Origin: Clostridiales bacterium
Lineage (GTDB): Bacteria > Bacillota > Clostridia > Christensenellales > Aristaeellaceae
Length of the DNA: 15,084 bases
Reading direction: 5' to 3'
Assembly (NCBI GenBank): GCA_004555535.1
Contig: SFHU01000068.1
Coordinates: forward strand, 1 to 15,084
The notes beneath the pieces are model-generated. The model saw nothing but the letters and a program-made list of their open reading frames with translations. It was not told where the DNA came from and made no database searches. The first letter of the stretch is position 1; every line of letters starts with the position of its first letter. A program made the position numbers and the translations under genes. Of this stretch, positions 1-6,827 are shown in pieces.

Positions 1-299
1 AATATGAATAAATTGTGAATTCTGATTTCATTCTTGTGATATCACATGTTTGGCAAAAGTCAACCGCTCGCGCAATATTTCTGTTTATCCTTCTTTATTT
101 GGTAAAATTCGTTCATATTCAACGGCTATATTTCTGTATATTTTGTACAAATCATTTCACACGCCGTTCCCCAGTGCTGTTTGTCCACCGGCTGTTTGAT
201 TCGTCAATCATAATATCCGTTCTTATTCGGCAATTCCACAAATTGTAAACAGAATGTCACATTTTTGTTTCTCCGCCGCCTGTTTTCCTCCTTTGACGC
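1..299. other. AT-rich intergenic region, no supported gene
   Basis: This stretch is clearly richer in A and T than the rest of the window. It has no reading frame with a good ribosome binding site or a recognisable product. It holds short perfect palindromes: TGTGATATCACA at 35-46 and TTTGTACAAA at 142-151. These could be operator sites for a gene beyond the left edge, but nothing ties them to a regulator. Confidence 0.4.
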
Positions 300-315
300 G
301 GCAGGCTTGCCTGCC
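300..315. promoter_or_regulatory. Inverted repeat overlapping the -35 of the secreted-protein promoter
   Basis: Seven-base arms GGCAGGC and GCCTGCC are separated by two bases. The repeat covers the -35 hexamer at 307-312, the position expected for an operator. The central gap is too short for a relaxed hairpin, so a protein-binding dyad is more plausible than a terminator. No regulator is identified. Confidence 0.3.
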
Positions 316-335
316 CTGTGCGTTCATGCTATAAT
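307..335 (+). promoter_or_regulatory. Sigma-A-type promoter with extended -10
   Basis: A -35 of TTGCCT (307-312), a 17-base spacer and a perfect TATAAT (330-335) preceded by TGC, an extended -10. Transcription would start near 342, about 45 bases before the ATG at 387. The 14-base string around the -10 (323-336) recurs in the promoter of the recombinase operon. Confidence 0.65.
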
Positions 336-386
336 GCCCTCAAAACCGGCGCCCGGCGAATCCGCTGAAATGGAGGCATTCTGCGC

Positions 387-890
387 ATGAAAGCCCGTCT
401 GACCGCCCTGTTCGCCTTCCTCCTGCTCCTTGCCGCGCCTGCGCAGGCCGACAAGGCGCCCGCCGTGCTCTCGCTGGGCAGCGAGGCCGCCGCGAGCCAT
501 CTCGTCACGCACATCTACGCCCGTTCCGACGGCTGGGACGGTGTCATTCCGTCAAGCTGCCCGGACGAAAGTTGCGTCGATTACGGCCACGTCCACTGCT
601 ACGGCATCCGCGTGACGCTCTGGGACACGCCCAACAAGGGCAGCAGCACCGTGGCCTATTACCCCGGCGGCGCCGTCGGCAAAATCGGCCCGGATACCGA
701 GCTCGAGCTGATCGACGTCGTCGCCTACAAGGGCGCGTACTATGCGAATGTGCGCGTCTATGAGGACGGGCGCGCCGTCCTCTCCGGCTTTGTGAACGCG
801 GACTACATCGGCTGCGACTGCGAACAGCTTGAGGGTTTCGAGGAGGTTCCCGTCTACGAATACGTCGCCAGACCGTTCTCGCTCAAGTGA
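387..890 (+). CDS. Small secreted protein, possibly SH3-like
   Basis: A 167-residue protein with a clear signal peptide: MKAR, a hydrophobic core at about residues 5-18, and an AxA-type cleavage site (APAQA) before residue 22. The mature part has paired cysteines (about residues 51-56, 65, and CDC near 142-144), suggesting disulfides outside the membrane. The pattern of short beta-like segments ending in a phrase like 'SGFVNADYIG' resembles bacterial SH3-type modules that bind cell wall, but this is a weak match and the function is unknown. The start is fixed by GGAGG at 372-376, ten bases upstream of the ATG. It is a single-gene unit with its own promoter and ends at a bidirectional terminator shared with the convergent MATE gene. 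Confidence 0.75.
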   Translation: MKARLTALFAFLLLLAAPAQADKAPAVLSLGSEAAASHLVTHIYARSDGWDGVIPSSCPDESCVDYGHVHCYGIRVTLWDTPNKGSSTVAYYPGGAVGKIGPDTELELIDVVAYKGAYYANVRVYEDGRAVLSGFVNADYIGCDCEQLEGFEEVPVYEYVARPFSLK

Positions 891-952
891 GCTGTATCCT
901 GACTGCACGTTGATGGAAGCCTTGTTTTGATCTGGGAACAGCATGATTGCAC

Positions 953-1030
953 AAAAAGCGTTCAGGCCGCTTGCGGGCATTCCGGACCATCCCGGAGCCC
1001 CCGCCAGTCAGCCTGAACGCTCCTTTTCTT
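953..1030. terminator. Bidirectional intrinsic terminator
   Basis: An 11-bp perfect stem (arms 957-967 and 1011-1021) encloses an internal GC-rich part that can fold further. It is followed by CCTTTTCTT on the plus strand and, read from the other side, by TTTTT at 957-953. It can end both the secreted-protein gene and the convergent MATE gene. Confidence 0.75.
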
Positions 1031-1051
1031 ATTCCTCTTTTCTTATTCCTC
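1024..1051. repeat. 14-bp perfect tandem duplication at the MATE stop codon
   Basis: The unit TTTTCTTATTCCTC occurs twice head to tail (1024-1037 and 1038-1051). Each copy carries the TTA that reads as a TAA stop on the minus strand, so the MATE reading frame ends at the same residue whether or not the duplication is present. It looks like replication slippage. Confidence 0.8.
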
Positions 1052-2440
1052 TTTTTCTGTGCCCACGACGCTCTTGCCCCGCCACTTGCCGCGCCGGTAG
1101 AAGACGGACGTCAGCACGGCGCCCATGATCCAGGCGATCAGCAGCGAAATGAAGAGGCTGTCGGGCGTGCCATAGGGCTGCGCCGGCGAGCGCGTAAAGT
1201 ACGCGATGCCATAGGCCAGCGGCATGCGGATGACGATCGTCGTGATCAGCGAGACCCACATCGGCGTCATCGTGTCGCCCGCGCCGCGCATAACGCCCGA
1301 GAGGCTCTGCGTGACGGCCATGGCGATATAGCCCACCGCGAGGATGCGCATCATGTGCACGCCGAGGCGGACGACCTCGTCCGTCTCCGTGAACAGGCGC
1401 ATCAGCCCCTCGCCGAAGATCAGAATGCCCGCCACAAGCGCGGCGGCGATCATCAGCCCCGCGCGCACGCCGTCGCGCACGCCCTCGTGCACCCTGTCCA
1501 TCCGCCCGGCGCCGACGTTCTGCCCGACGAAGGTCGTCATCGCCATGCCGAAGGTGAAGTTGGGCATCATCGCAAAGCCATCCACGCGCATGACGACGAT
1601 GGAGCAGGCCATGACGCTCGTGCCGAAGGTGTTGGTCAGCCGCTGCACGACGATCGCCGCCATCGAGAAGATCGCCTGCGTGAGGCCCGAGGGCAGGCCC
1701 AGCCGGATGATCCGCGAGGTCATGCCCCGGTCGGGCAGCAGGTCGCTCAGGCTCAGGCGGAGCGTGTCCTTCATGTGCGTCAGCCTCCAGAGACACAGGC
1801 AGGCCGAGACGCCCTGCGCGATGACGGTCGCCAGCGCGACGCCCGCCGCCGCCATGTCAAACCTGGCGACGAACAGGATGTCGAGCGCGATGTTGAGCAG
1901 GCAGGCGATGATCAGAAACACCAGCGGTGAAAACGAATCGCCCAGACCGCGCAGCACACCTGATAAGATGTTGTAGTATGCCGCGCCCGCGATACCGATG
2001 ACGACGATGGACAGATAGTCGACGGCCATCTCGTAGACATCCGGCGGCGTCTGCAGCAGCGTCATCAGCGGGCGGATGATCACCGGCCCCAGCGCCATGA
2101 TGATCAGGCTCGCCAGCAGCGTCAGCGTGATGCAGGTGCCCACCGTGCGGGAGAGCTCCCGCTCACGCCTGGCGCCGAAGAACTGCGAAACGAGGATGCC
2201 CGCGCCCGTCGAGATGCCCATGAACAGCAGCAGGAGCAGGTTGAGCACCGGGCCGCTCGTGCCGACAGCCGCCAGCGCGCTGTCCCCCACAAAGCGCCCG
2301 ACGATGATCGAGTCCACCGTATTGTACATCTGCTGGGCGAGGTTTCCGATCAGCAGCGGGATCGAAAACGCCGCAAGGTTGACGATCGGCTTGCCCACCG
2401 TCATATCCTGCACGCCAAACACAGCCTTGAATTTCTGCAT
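1043..2440 (-). CDS. MATE family multidrug/cation efflux transporter
   Basis: A 465-residue polytopic membrane protein of the MATE family, which exports drugs or metabolites in exchange for Na+ or H+. The length and the two-lobe pattern of about twelve hydrophobic helices fit the family. Typical features are the N-terminal segment with PLLIGNLAQQMYNTVDS and VGRFVGDSALAAVG, and the repeated SGVLRGLGD and SGVMRGAGD loops in the two halves. The frame stays open well upstream, but the start is placed at the ATG at 2440 because GGAGG lies seven bases upstream and the more upstream codons run through the 95-bp repeats. It is monocistronic and ends at the terminator shared with the convergent secreted-protein gene. 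The substrate cannot be told from sequence. Confidence 0.92.
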   Translation of the reverse strand: MQKFKAVFGVQDMTVGKPIVNLAAFSIPLLIGNLAQQMYNTVDSIIVGRFVGDSALAAVGTSGPVLNLLLLLFMGISTGAGILVSQFFGARRERELSRTVGTCITLTLLASLIIMALGPVIIRPLMTLLQTPPDVYEMAVDYLSIVVIGIAGAAYYNILSGVLRGLGDSFSPLVFLIIACLLNIALDILFVARFDMAAAGVALATVIAQGVSACLCLWRLTHMKDTLRLSLSDLLPDRGMTSRIIRLGLPSGLTQAIFSMAAIVVQRLTNTFGTSVMACSIVVMRVDGFAMMPNFTFGMAMTTFVGQNVGAGRMDRVHEGVRDGVRAGLMIAAALVAGILIFGEGLMRLFTETDEVVRLGVHMMRILAVGYIAMAVTQSLSGVMRGAGDTMTPMWVSLITTIVIRMPLAYGIAYFTRSPAQPYGTPDSLFISLLIAWIMGAVLTSVFYRRGKWRGKSVVGTEKEE

Positions 2441-2470
2441 GGTATCCTCCGTTGTTTCCCTCTTCCCTAT

Positions 2471-2501
2471 GGGCAGCGGCCTTTTCCCTTTTCCGCTGCC
2501 C
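2471..2501 (-). promoter_or_regulatory. Leader hairpin upstream of the MATE gene
   Basis: A perfect 9-bp stem (GGGCAGCGG and CCGCTGCCC) encloses a 13-base loop that reads AAAAGGGAAAAGG in the transcript. It lies about 31-61 bases before the start codon. No T-run follows, so it is not a terminator. It could act in the mRNA leader or be a passive hairpin. It does not match a riboswitch known to me. Confidence 0.45.
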
Positions 2502-2522
2502 CGTACGCCGTTTTGCGGGTAG

Positions 2523-2617
2523 CAAACCGGCATGATGCCGGTTGCATCTCCGACGAAATACCGTAAATCTTCCAGCTCTGTGCCCGAGGCCGAAGCTTTA
2601 CAGATGGATTTCCATAA
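2523..2617. repeat. 95-bp intergenic repeat, copy 1
   Basis: First of two head-to-tail units of exactly 95 bp. It differs from copy 2 at six positions, all in the last third, while the first 69 or so bases are identical. It contains a perfect 9-bp dyad AACCGGCAT/ATGCCGGTT around one central base at 2525-2543. This is the size and structure of REP/MITE-like interspersed elements. It belongs to no coding gene. Confidence 0.85.
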
Positions 2618-2712
2618 CAAACCGGCATGATGCCGGTTGCATCTCCGACGAAATACCGTAAATCTTCCAGCTCTGTGCCCGAGGCCAAAGCCTTGCAAAT
2701 TCATTTCCATAA
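2618..2712. repeat. 95-bp intergenic repeat, copy 2
   Basis: Second tandem unit, directly abutting copy 1, with the dyad at 2620-2638. A few bases of a third unit (CAAA) follow at 2713 before similarity stops. On the minus strand each unit begins GTTATGG and ends in the palindrome. Confidence 0.85.
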
Positions 2713-2771
2713 CAAAATCGCCGTTCCCTCCGCCATGCGTCCGCGCCCGATGGACGCGCACCGGCAGAGAG

Positions 2772-2799
2772 AGCGGCGATTGCGTTTGATTCCGCCGCT
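2772..2799 (-). terminator. Weak terminator candidate after the fucO operon
   Basis: A 7-bp stem AGCGGCG/CGCCGCT with a 14-base loop lies a few bases past the stop of the C_GCAxxG_C_C gene. On the minus strand it is followed by CTCTCTCTG rather than a true T-run. It is the only candidate terminator for the two-gene unit, and it is weak. Confidence 0.35.
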
Positions 2800-2803
2800 T
2801 TGC

Positions 2804-3259
2804 TCAGGGCTCCGGCGTTTCCTCCAGCGCCTGATCCAGCAGCCTCGCGGCCGCCTCGACAAAGCGCACGCAGGGGCGCACCTTGTAATAGGCCTCCGTG
2901 CGCGGCTGCGGATCGGCCTGCAGCTTGCCCGGCAGGCCGGCGAGCAGCTCGCGGCACACGAGCGTGCCCTCCTGCGCTTTGAACGCCTCAGCCAGCGCGC
3001 GGATGCGCGCATAGTGCGCCTTCTTGGCTGCGTCGTCCTTCGGATCGTCGTAGCCCAGGAGCGCGCCCGCGACCAGGAACATGCCCGTCACGGCGCCGCA
3101 GGTCTCGCGCATGCCGCCCATGCCGCCGCCGAAAGAGGAAGCGAGCCGCATCGCCGCCTCCTGCGTCAGTCCCATCTCCGGCGCAAACGCGCCGACGACG
3201 GACTGCGCGCAGTTGCAGCCCTCAAGGAAGAGCCCCCGGGCCTTTTGCGCGTGATCCAT
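2804..3259 (-). CDS. C_GCAxxG_C_C family cysteine-rich protein
   Basis: A 151-residue cytoplasmic protein with the cysteine pattern of the C_GCAxxG_C_C family: GCNCAQ (Cys15, Cys17), a glycine-rich GGGMGGM followed by TCGAVTG (Cys54), then single cysteines at 102 and 130. Members are thought to be redox-active or to bind metal, but no biochemical role is settled. The start ATG at 3259 has a strong GGAGGGGG upstream. It begins 24 bp after the stop of the alcohol dehydrogenase gene, so the two are very likely co-transcribed. That suggests, without proving, a role in redox or metal supply for the dehydrogenase. Confidence 0.85.
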   Translation of the reverse strand: MDHAQKARGLFLEGCNCAQSVVGAFAPEMGLTQEAAMRLASSFGGGMGGMRETCGAVTGMFLVAGALLGYDDPKDDAAKKAHYARIRALAEAFKAQEGTLVCRELLAGLPGKLQADPQPRTEAYYKVRPCVRFVEAAARLLDQALEETPEP

Positions 3260-3283
3260 GCCTTCCCCCTCCTTCCCTGTCGG

Positions 3284-4432
3284 TTACATCAGCTTGAGAT
3301 AGAGCTGCTTGATCTCCTCGACGCTCGTATCGCGCGGGTTGCCCGGACGGCAGGCGTCGGCATACGCGCTCTCCGCAAGGAAGTCGAGGTCGTCGGGATT
3401 GACGATCGCCTTGAGGTCCGCGGGGATGCCCACGTCCTGGCCGAGCTGGCGCACGGCGTCGCAGGCGGCCTTGCGGTATTCCTCCTGCGTCATCTTCTCG
3501 ACGCCCTCCACGCCCATCGCCGCGGCGATGTACTTGTACTTGTCGCCCGTCACCGGCGCGTTGTATTCCATGATCGTCGGCAGCAGGATCGCGTTGGCGA
3601 CGCCGTGCGGCGTGTCATAGACGGCGCCGAGGCAGTGTGCCATGGAGTGGACAATGCCCAGGCCCACGTTGGAGAAGCCCATGCCCGCGATGTACTGGCC
3701 CAGCGCCATGCCGTCGCGGCCCTCGTCGGTGCCCGCGACCGCGCCGCGCAGGTGCTTGGCGATGATCTCGATGGCCTTGAGGTGGAACATGTCGGTCATT
3801 TCCCAGGCGCCCTTGGTCGTGAAGCCCTCGATGGCGTGCGTCAGCGCGTCCATGCCGGTCGCGGCGGTGAGGCCCTTGGGCATCGTGGCCATCATGTCCG
3901 GATCGATGACGGCGACCTCGGGGATGTCGTGCACGTCAACGCAGACGAACTTGCGCTTGCGCTCGACGTCGGTGATGACGTAGTTGATCGTGACCTCCGC
4001 GGCAGTGCCAGCGGTCGTCGGCACGGCGATGGTAAAGACGGTCTTGTTCTTCGTCGGCGCGACGCCCTCCAGGGAGCGGACATCGGCAAACTCCGGGTTG
4101 TTGATGATGATGCCGACGGCCTTGGCGGTGTCCATCGAGGAGCCGCCGCCGATGGCGATGATGTAGTCCGCGCCGCTCTTCTTGTAGGCGGCCACGCCGG
4201 TCTGCACGTTCTCAATCGTCGGGTTCGGCTTGATCTCGCTGTAGATCTCGTAGGCGAGGCCCGCCTTGTCAAGCACATTGGTGACCTTGGCCGTCACGCC
4301 GAACTTGACCAGATCGGGGTCGGAGCAGACAAACGCCTTCTTGAGGCCGCGCGCCTGCACCTCGGTCACGATGGAATCAATGGCTCCGCGGCCATGATAG
4401 GAAATCGGGTTGAGCACGATGCGGTTCGCCAT
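3284..4432 (-). CDS. fucO: Iron-containing alcohol dehydrogenase, lactaldehyde reductase type
   Basis: A 382-residue group III Fe-dependent alcohol dehydrogenase, the same length as E. coli FucO and closely similar over long stretches from the MANR start. FucO reduces L-lactaldehyde to 1,2-propanediol with NADH in fucose and rhamnose fermentation. Visible features are the nucleotide-binding GGGSSMDTAKA (about 95-105), the TTAGTAAEVT segment (139-148), and the metal ligands Asp195 and His199 (MDALTHAIEG), His262 (VHSMAH) and His276 (TPHG). No active-site residue is missing. The start has AAGGAGGG nine bases upstream. It leads a two-gene unit with the C_GCAxxG_C_C gene. No fucose genes are present here, so the physiological aldehyde may differ; related enzymes reduce other short aldehydes. 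Confidence 0.9.
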   Translation of the reverse strand: MANRIVLNPISYHGRGAIDSIVTEVQARGLKKAFVCSDPDLVKFGVTAKVTNVLDKAGLAYEIYSEIKPNPTIENVQTGVAAYKKSGADYIIAIGGGSSMDTAKAVGIIINNPEFADVRSLEGVAPTKNKTVFTIAVPTTAGTAAEVTINYVITDVERKRKFVCVDVHDIPEVAVIDPDMMATMPKGLTAATGMDALTHAIEGFTTKGAWEMTDMFHLKAIEIIAKHLRGAVAGTDEGRDGMALGQYIAGMGFSNVGLGIVHSMAHCLGAVYDTPHGVANAILLPTIMEYNAPVTGDKYKYIAAAMGVEGVEKMTQEEYRKAACDAVRQLGQDVGIPADLKAIVNPDDLDFLAESAYADACRPGNPRDTSVEEIKQLYLKLM

Positions 4433-4481
4433 GGGAAACGCCCTCCTTGCTTCTTCGGTCGTTCAATTTCCGCTAAATGCG

Positions 4482-4500
4482 GCTGAATACGTTATTCGGC
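4482..4500. promoter_or_regulatory. Inverted repeat in the fucO upstream region
   Basis: A 19-bp dyad with a perfect GAATA/TATTC core around CGT, extended outward by a wobble and two pairs. It lies 50-68 bases before the fucO start and overlaps a weak promoter candidate on the minus strand (TTGCCA at 4513-4508, 18-base spacer, TATTCA at 4489-4484). The position fits an operator. The promoter match is poor, so the assignment is tentative. Confidence 0.35.
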
Positions 4501-4579
4501 ATTTTGCTGGCAAACCCTGCCGGTTTTTCGCGTTTTTTCGTGCAGTCTGTCATTTTTTCGTCATCATCCGTCCGATATA

Positions 4580-5755
4580 TCAGCGCCCGACGGGGAGCAT
4601 AAATCCGTCGCGGATGCGCAGCAGCGAGCTGAGCATGCCTGGCAGCGCGACGTCCTCGCCCGCGACCGCCGGGATCGTCATCAGGATCTCGTCGCCCCGC
4701 CGCACGCGGATCTCCCCGAGCACGTCTCCCCTGTGCACGGGCGCGGTCACGCGCTCCAGCAGCGCCGCCTCCAGGCTGATGCCGCTCTGCTCGCCCCGGC
4801 GCAGCAGCAGCGTGCCCGTTCCGCCGCTGACGACGCTCACACCATCCCGACCGCCCAGGCGCACGGGCACAGTCATGTCGAGGCTATCCCCCTCGGAGAT
4901 GGGCGTGAAGAGCTGCACGCTCGCAAAGCCATATTCAAGCATCGAGCGCGCCTCGTCAAAGCGCGTCTGGCTGGCGTCGCTGCCCAGCACGACCGCAATC
5001 AGGCGCATGCCGTTCTTCTTTGCCGTCGCGCTGATGCAGTAGCGCGCCTCGTTCGTCGAGCCCGTCTTATAGCCGTCGCAGCCGGGATAGAAGCGGATCA
5101 GCCGGTTCGTGTTCGTCAGCTGGGTGATTCGCCCGCCGCTGTGCTGAAAGTCCTTCATCCAGACGGTCGAATACTGATAGTAGCGCGGATGCGCGTCCAG
5201 CTGCGCGCTCAGGCGGGCGATGTCGCGCGCCGTCGTGTAATGATCCGATGCAGGGAGGCCCGTGCAATTGACGTAGTGCGTGTTGGCAAGCCCCAGCTGC
5301 TCGGCGCGCTCGTTCATCCTGCGCACGAACGCCTCCTCCGCGCCGCAGAGGTATTCGGCCAGCGCAACCGCCGAATCGTTGGCGCTGGCGATGATCACGC
5401 TTCCCAGCAGCTCGCCGAGCGGATAGCTCCTGTTCGCGTCCAGAAACGCCTGGCTGCCGCCCATGCCCGCCGCGTGCTCCGAGACGAGCACGCTGTCCTT
5501 CTCCGTGACGCTGCCCTCATCGAGCGCCTCCAGCGTCAGCAGGATCGTCATCACCTTGGTCACGCTGGCGACGGGCCTGCGCTCGTCCGCGTTCTTTTCA
5601 AAGATGACGCGCCCCGTCGAGGCCTCCGTCAGGATGGCGCTCGGGCTCGTCAGCGTGATAGGGACGCCCGCCTCCATCGGCTCTTCACTGGCAAAGACGG
5701 CGCGCGGGACGAGCAGCAGCAGGCCCAGCGCGCAGACAACCGCGATTTTCTTCAT
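4580..5755 (-). CDS. dacF: D-alanyl-D-alanine carboxypeptidase (DacF-like)
   Basis: A 391-residue secreted penicillin-binding protein of the S11 family, which removes the terminal D-Ala from peptidoglycan stem peptides. A signal peptide covers residues 1-23. The three active-site motifs are intact: SVTK (Ser64, Lys67), SAN (124-126) and KTG (230-232). A C-terminal beta domain follows (from about 290). The start is the ATG at 5755, six bases after AGGAGG; the in-frame TTG just upstream at 5758 is too close to that site. The gene begins 12 bases after the gpr stop, so both share a transcript. That pairing supports a role in spore cortex or forespore peptidoglycan, as for DacF of Bacillus, rather than general wall trimming. 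No clear terminator follows. Confidence 0.9.
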   Translation of the reverse strand: MKKIAVVCALGLLLLVPRAVFASEEPMEAGVPITLTSPSAILTEASTGRVIFEKNADERRPVASVTKVMTILLTLEALDEGSVTEKDSVLVSEHAAGMGGSQAFLDANRSYPLGELLGSVIIASANDSAVALAEYLCGAEEAFVRRMNERAEQLGLANTHYVNCTGLPASDHYTTARDIARLSAQLDAHPRYYQYSTVWMKDFQHSGGRITQLTNTNRLIRFYPGCDGYKTGSTNEARYCISATAKKNGMRLIAVVLGSDASQTRFDEARSMLEYGFASVQLFTPISEGDSLDMTVPVRLGGRDGVSVVSGGTGTLLLRRGEQSGISLEAALLERVTAPVHRGDVLGEIRVRRGDEILMTIPAVAGEDVALPGMLSSLLRIRDGFMLPVGR

Positions 5756-5767
5756 CAAAATCCTCCT

Positions 5768-6661
5768 CTATTCCGCCATCAGCTGGGCGACCTCCTGGCG
5801 CGTGAGCCTTGGATGCAGCGCCAGGTTGATGCCCTCCGCGACGATGCCGGCCATGCGCTCCACCAGAGCGTCGACCTCCCTGGGCGTGACGATCATCTCC
5901 CCCAGCTCCGCCGTCACGACGCGTTCCACACAGGCGGAGAGCGTCTCCCCGTCGATCTCCCCGTCCTCGTTCATCGCCAGCAGCGCGTCGCTGGCCAGCG
6001 CCCACGCCGAGACGACCATCGGCACGCCCACGGCGATCACCGGCACGCCCAGCGTCGCCCGGGTCAGCGCGCGCTGGTGGTTGCCCACGCCCGAGCCCGG
6101 CGTGATGCCCGTGTCCGTCACCTGGATGGTCGAGCCGATGCGCCGCGAGCTGCGCGCCGCCAGCGCGTCGACCGCGATCACGGCGTCCGGCCGGACGTGC
6201 TCGACCATGCCGCGCAGCACCTCCGCCGTCTCCACGCCCGTCACGCCCAGCACGCCGGGCGAGGCGGAGCACACGCTGGCCATCCGCTCCTGCACGTCCT
6301 CGGGCAGGCAGGGCGCCATGTGCCGCGTCACCAGCACGCGCTCCACCGTCCGCGGGCCGAGCGCGTCCGGCGTCACGCTCCGGTTGCCCAGGCCCGTCAC
6401 CAGCATCGTGTGCGCGCCGTCCGGGAGCATGCCGCCGATCGTCTCCGCGAGCGCCTCACTCAGCGCGCGCCGCGTGCCCAGCTCGACGCTCATGCGCTGC
6501 GGGCACTCAAGCGTCACATAGGTGCCCATCGGCCTTTCCAGCGTCTTCGCCTGCTCCGGGGTCTTAATCCGCACGGTCGTGCGCTCGATGCCCCCTGTCA
6601 GCTGCTCTCCCGGGGGCGCGCCGCCGCCCTCCATCGCCAGATCCGTCCACATCGTTCTCAT
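5768..6661 (-). CDS. gpr: GPR endopeptidase (spore germination protease)
   Basis: A 297-residue protease of the A25 family that degrades small acid-soluble spore proteins during germination. It is shorter than the roughly 370-residue Bacillus protein because an internal insertion is absent, as expected for clostridial forms. The N-terminal TDLAME (6-11) resembles the site seen in GPR zymogens and in the spore proteins it cuts. The two conserved aspartates known to be essential are present, in TPDALGP (Asp99) and VDALAAR (Asp165), followed by TIQVTDTGITPGSGVGN and the VTPREVD motif near the C-terminus. The ATG at 6661 has AAGGGGGG about ten bases upstream; the ATG at 6652 is an alternative. 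It is first in a unit with dacF and divergent from nadE. Confidence 0.93.
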   Translation of the reverse strand: MRTMWTDLAMEGGGAPPGEQLTGGIERTTVRIKTPEQAKTLERPMGTYVTLECPQRMSVELGTRRALSEALAETIGGMLPDGAHTMLVTGLGNRSVTPDALGPRTVERVLVTRHMAPCLPEDVQERMASVCSASPGVLGVTGVETAEVLRGMVEHVRPDAVIAVDALAARSSRRIGSTIQVTDTGITPGSGVGNHQRALTRATLGVPVIAVGVPMVVSAWALASDALLAMNEDGEIDGETLSACVERVVTAELGEMIVTPREVDALVERMAGIVAEGINLALHPRLTRQEVAQLMAE

Positions 6662-6706
6662 TTCGCTGTGCCCCCCTTGATCCGCGCCGACGGCGCGTCC
6701 TGTGGT

Positions 6707-6735
6707 TTGTATTTTGCGCCGGAATGTGGTAAAGT
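6707..6735 (+). promoter_or_regulatory. nadE: Possible nadE promoter
   Basis: TTGTAT (6707-6712), a 17-base spacer and TAAAGT (6730-6735): a weak sigma-A-like pair upstream of nadE. It overlaps the proposed sporulation promoter on the other strand. The call rests mainly on position. Confidence 0.3.
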
Positions 6736-6740
6736 ATTAC
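6710..6740 (-). promoter_or_regulatory. Possible forespore (sigma-G/sigma-F) promoter of gpr-dacF
   Basis: On the minus strand, GTAATA (6740-6735), an 18-base gap and CAAAATA (6716-6710) approximate the sigma-G pattern (G-ATA, then CATnnTA at 17-18 bases). It lies about 50 bases before the gpr start. GPR is a forespore gene in Bacillus, which makes such a promoter expected. The match is imperfect. Confidence 0.35.
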
Positions 6741-6827
6741 TCAGTCAATCCCTCTGCAAGGCTCCGGCCCCAAAGCAACGGGATTTGCAAGGATTGCGTC
6801 TGATCATCTTTTGAGAGGAGAATGTCC

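Noticed and set aside
15..248. A 77-codon plus-strand frame in the AT-rich left edge
   Set aside because: No ribosome binding site, no recognisable domain, and a composition typical of chance frames in AT-rich intergenic DNA.
947..1930. Long plus-strand frame antisense to the MATE gene
   Set aside because: Its translation is rich in His, Arg, Asp and Ala, as expected from reading a GC-rich gene backwards; the minus strand encodes a clear MATE protein.
2523..2712. CRISPR array
   Set aside because: Only two abutting 95-bp units with no unique spacers between them and no cas genes nearby.
2441..2761. N-terminal extension of the MATE protein by 107 residues
   Set aside because: The extension reads through the 95-bp repeats and has no transporter similarity; the ATG at 2440 has a good GGAGG.
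2627..4486. 619-codon plus-strand frame across fucO and its neighbour
   Set aside because: It is a shadow of two well-supported minus-strand genes, with low-complexity His/Arg/Ala-rich translation.
6750..6795. A degenerate third copy of the 95-bp repeat upstream of nadE
   Set aside because: Only a short GCAAGGCT...GGCC similarity; no palindrome and no extended alignment.
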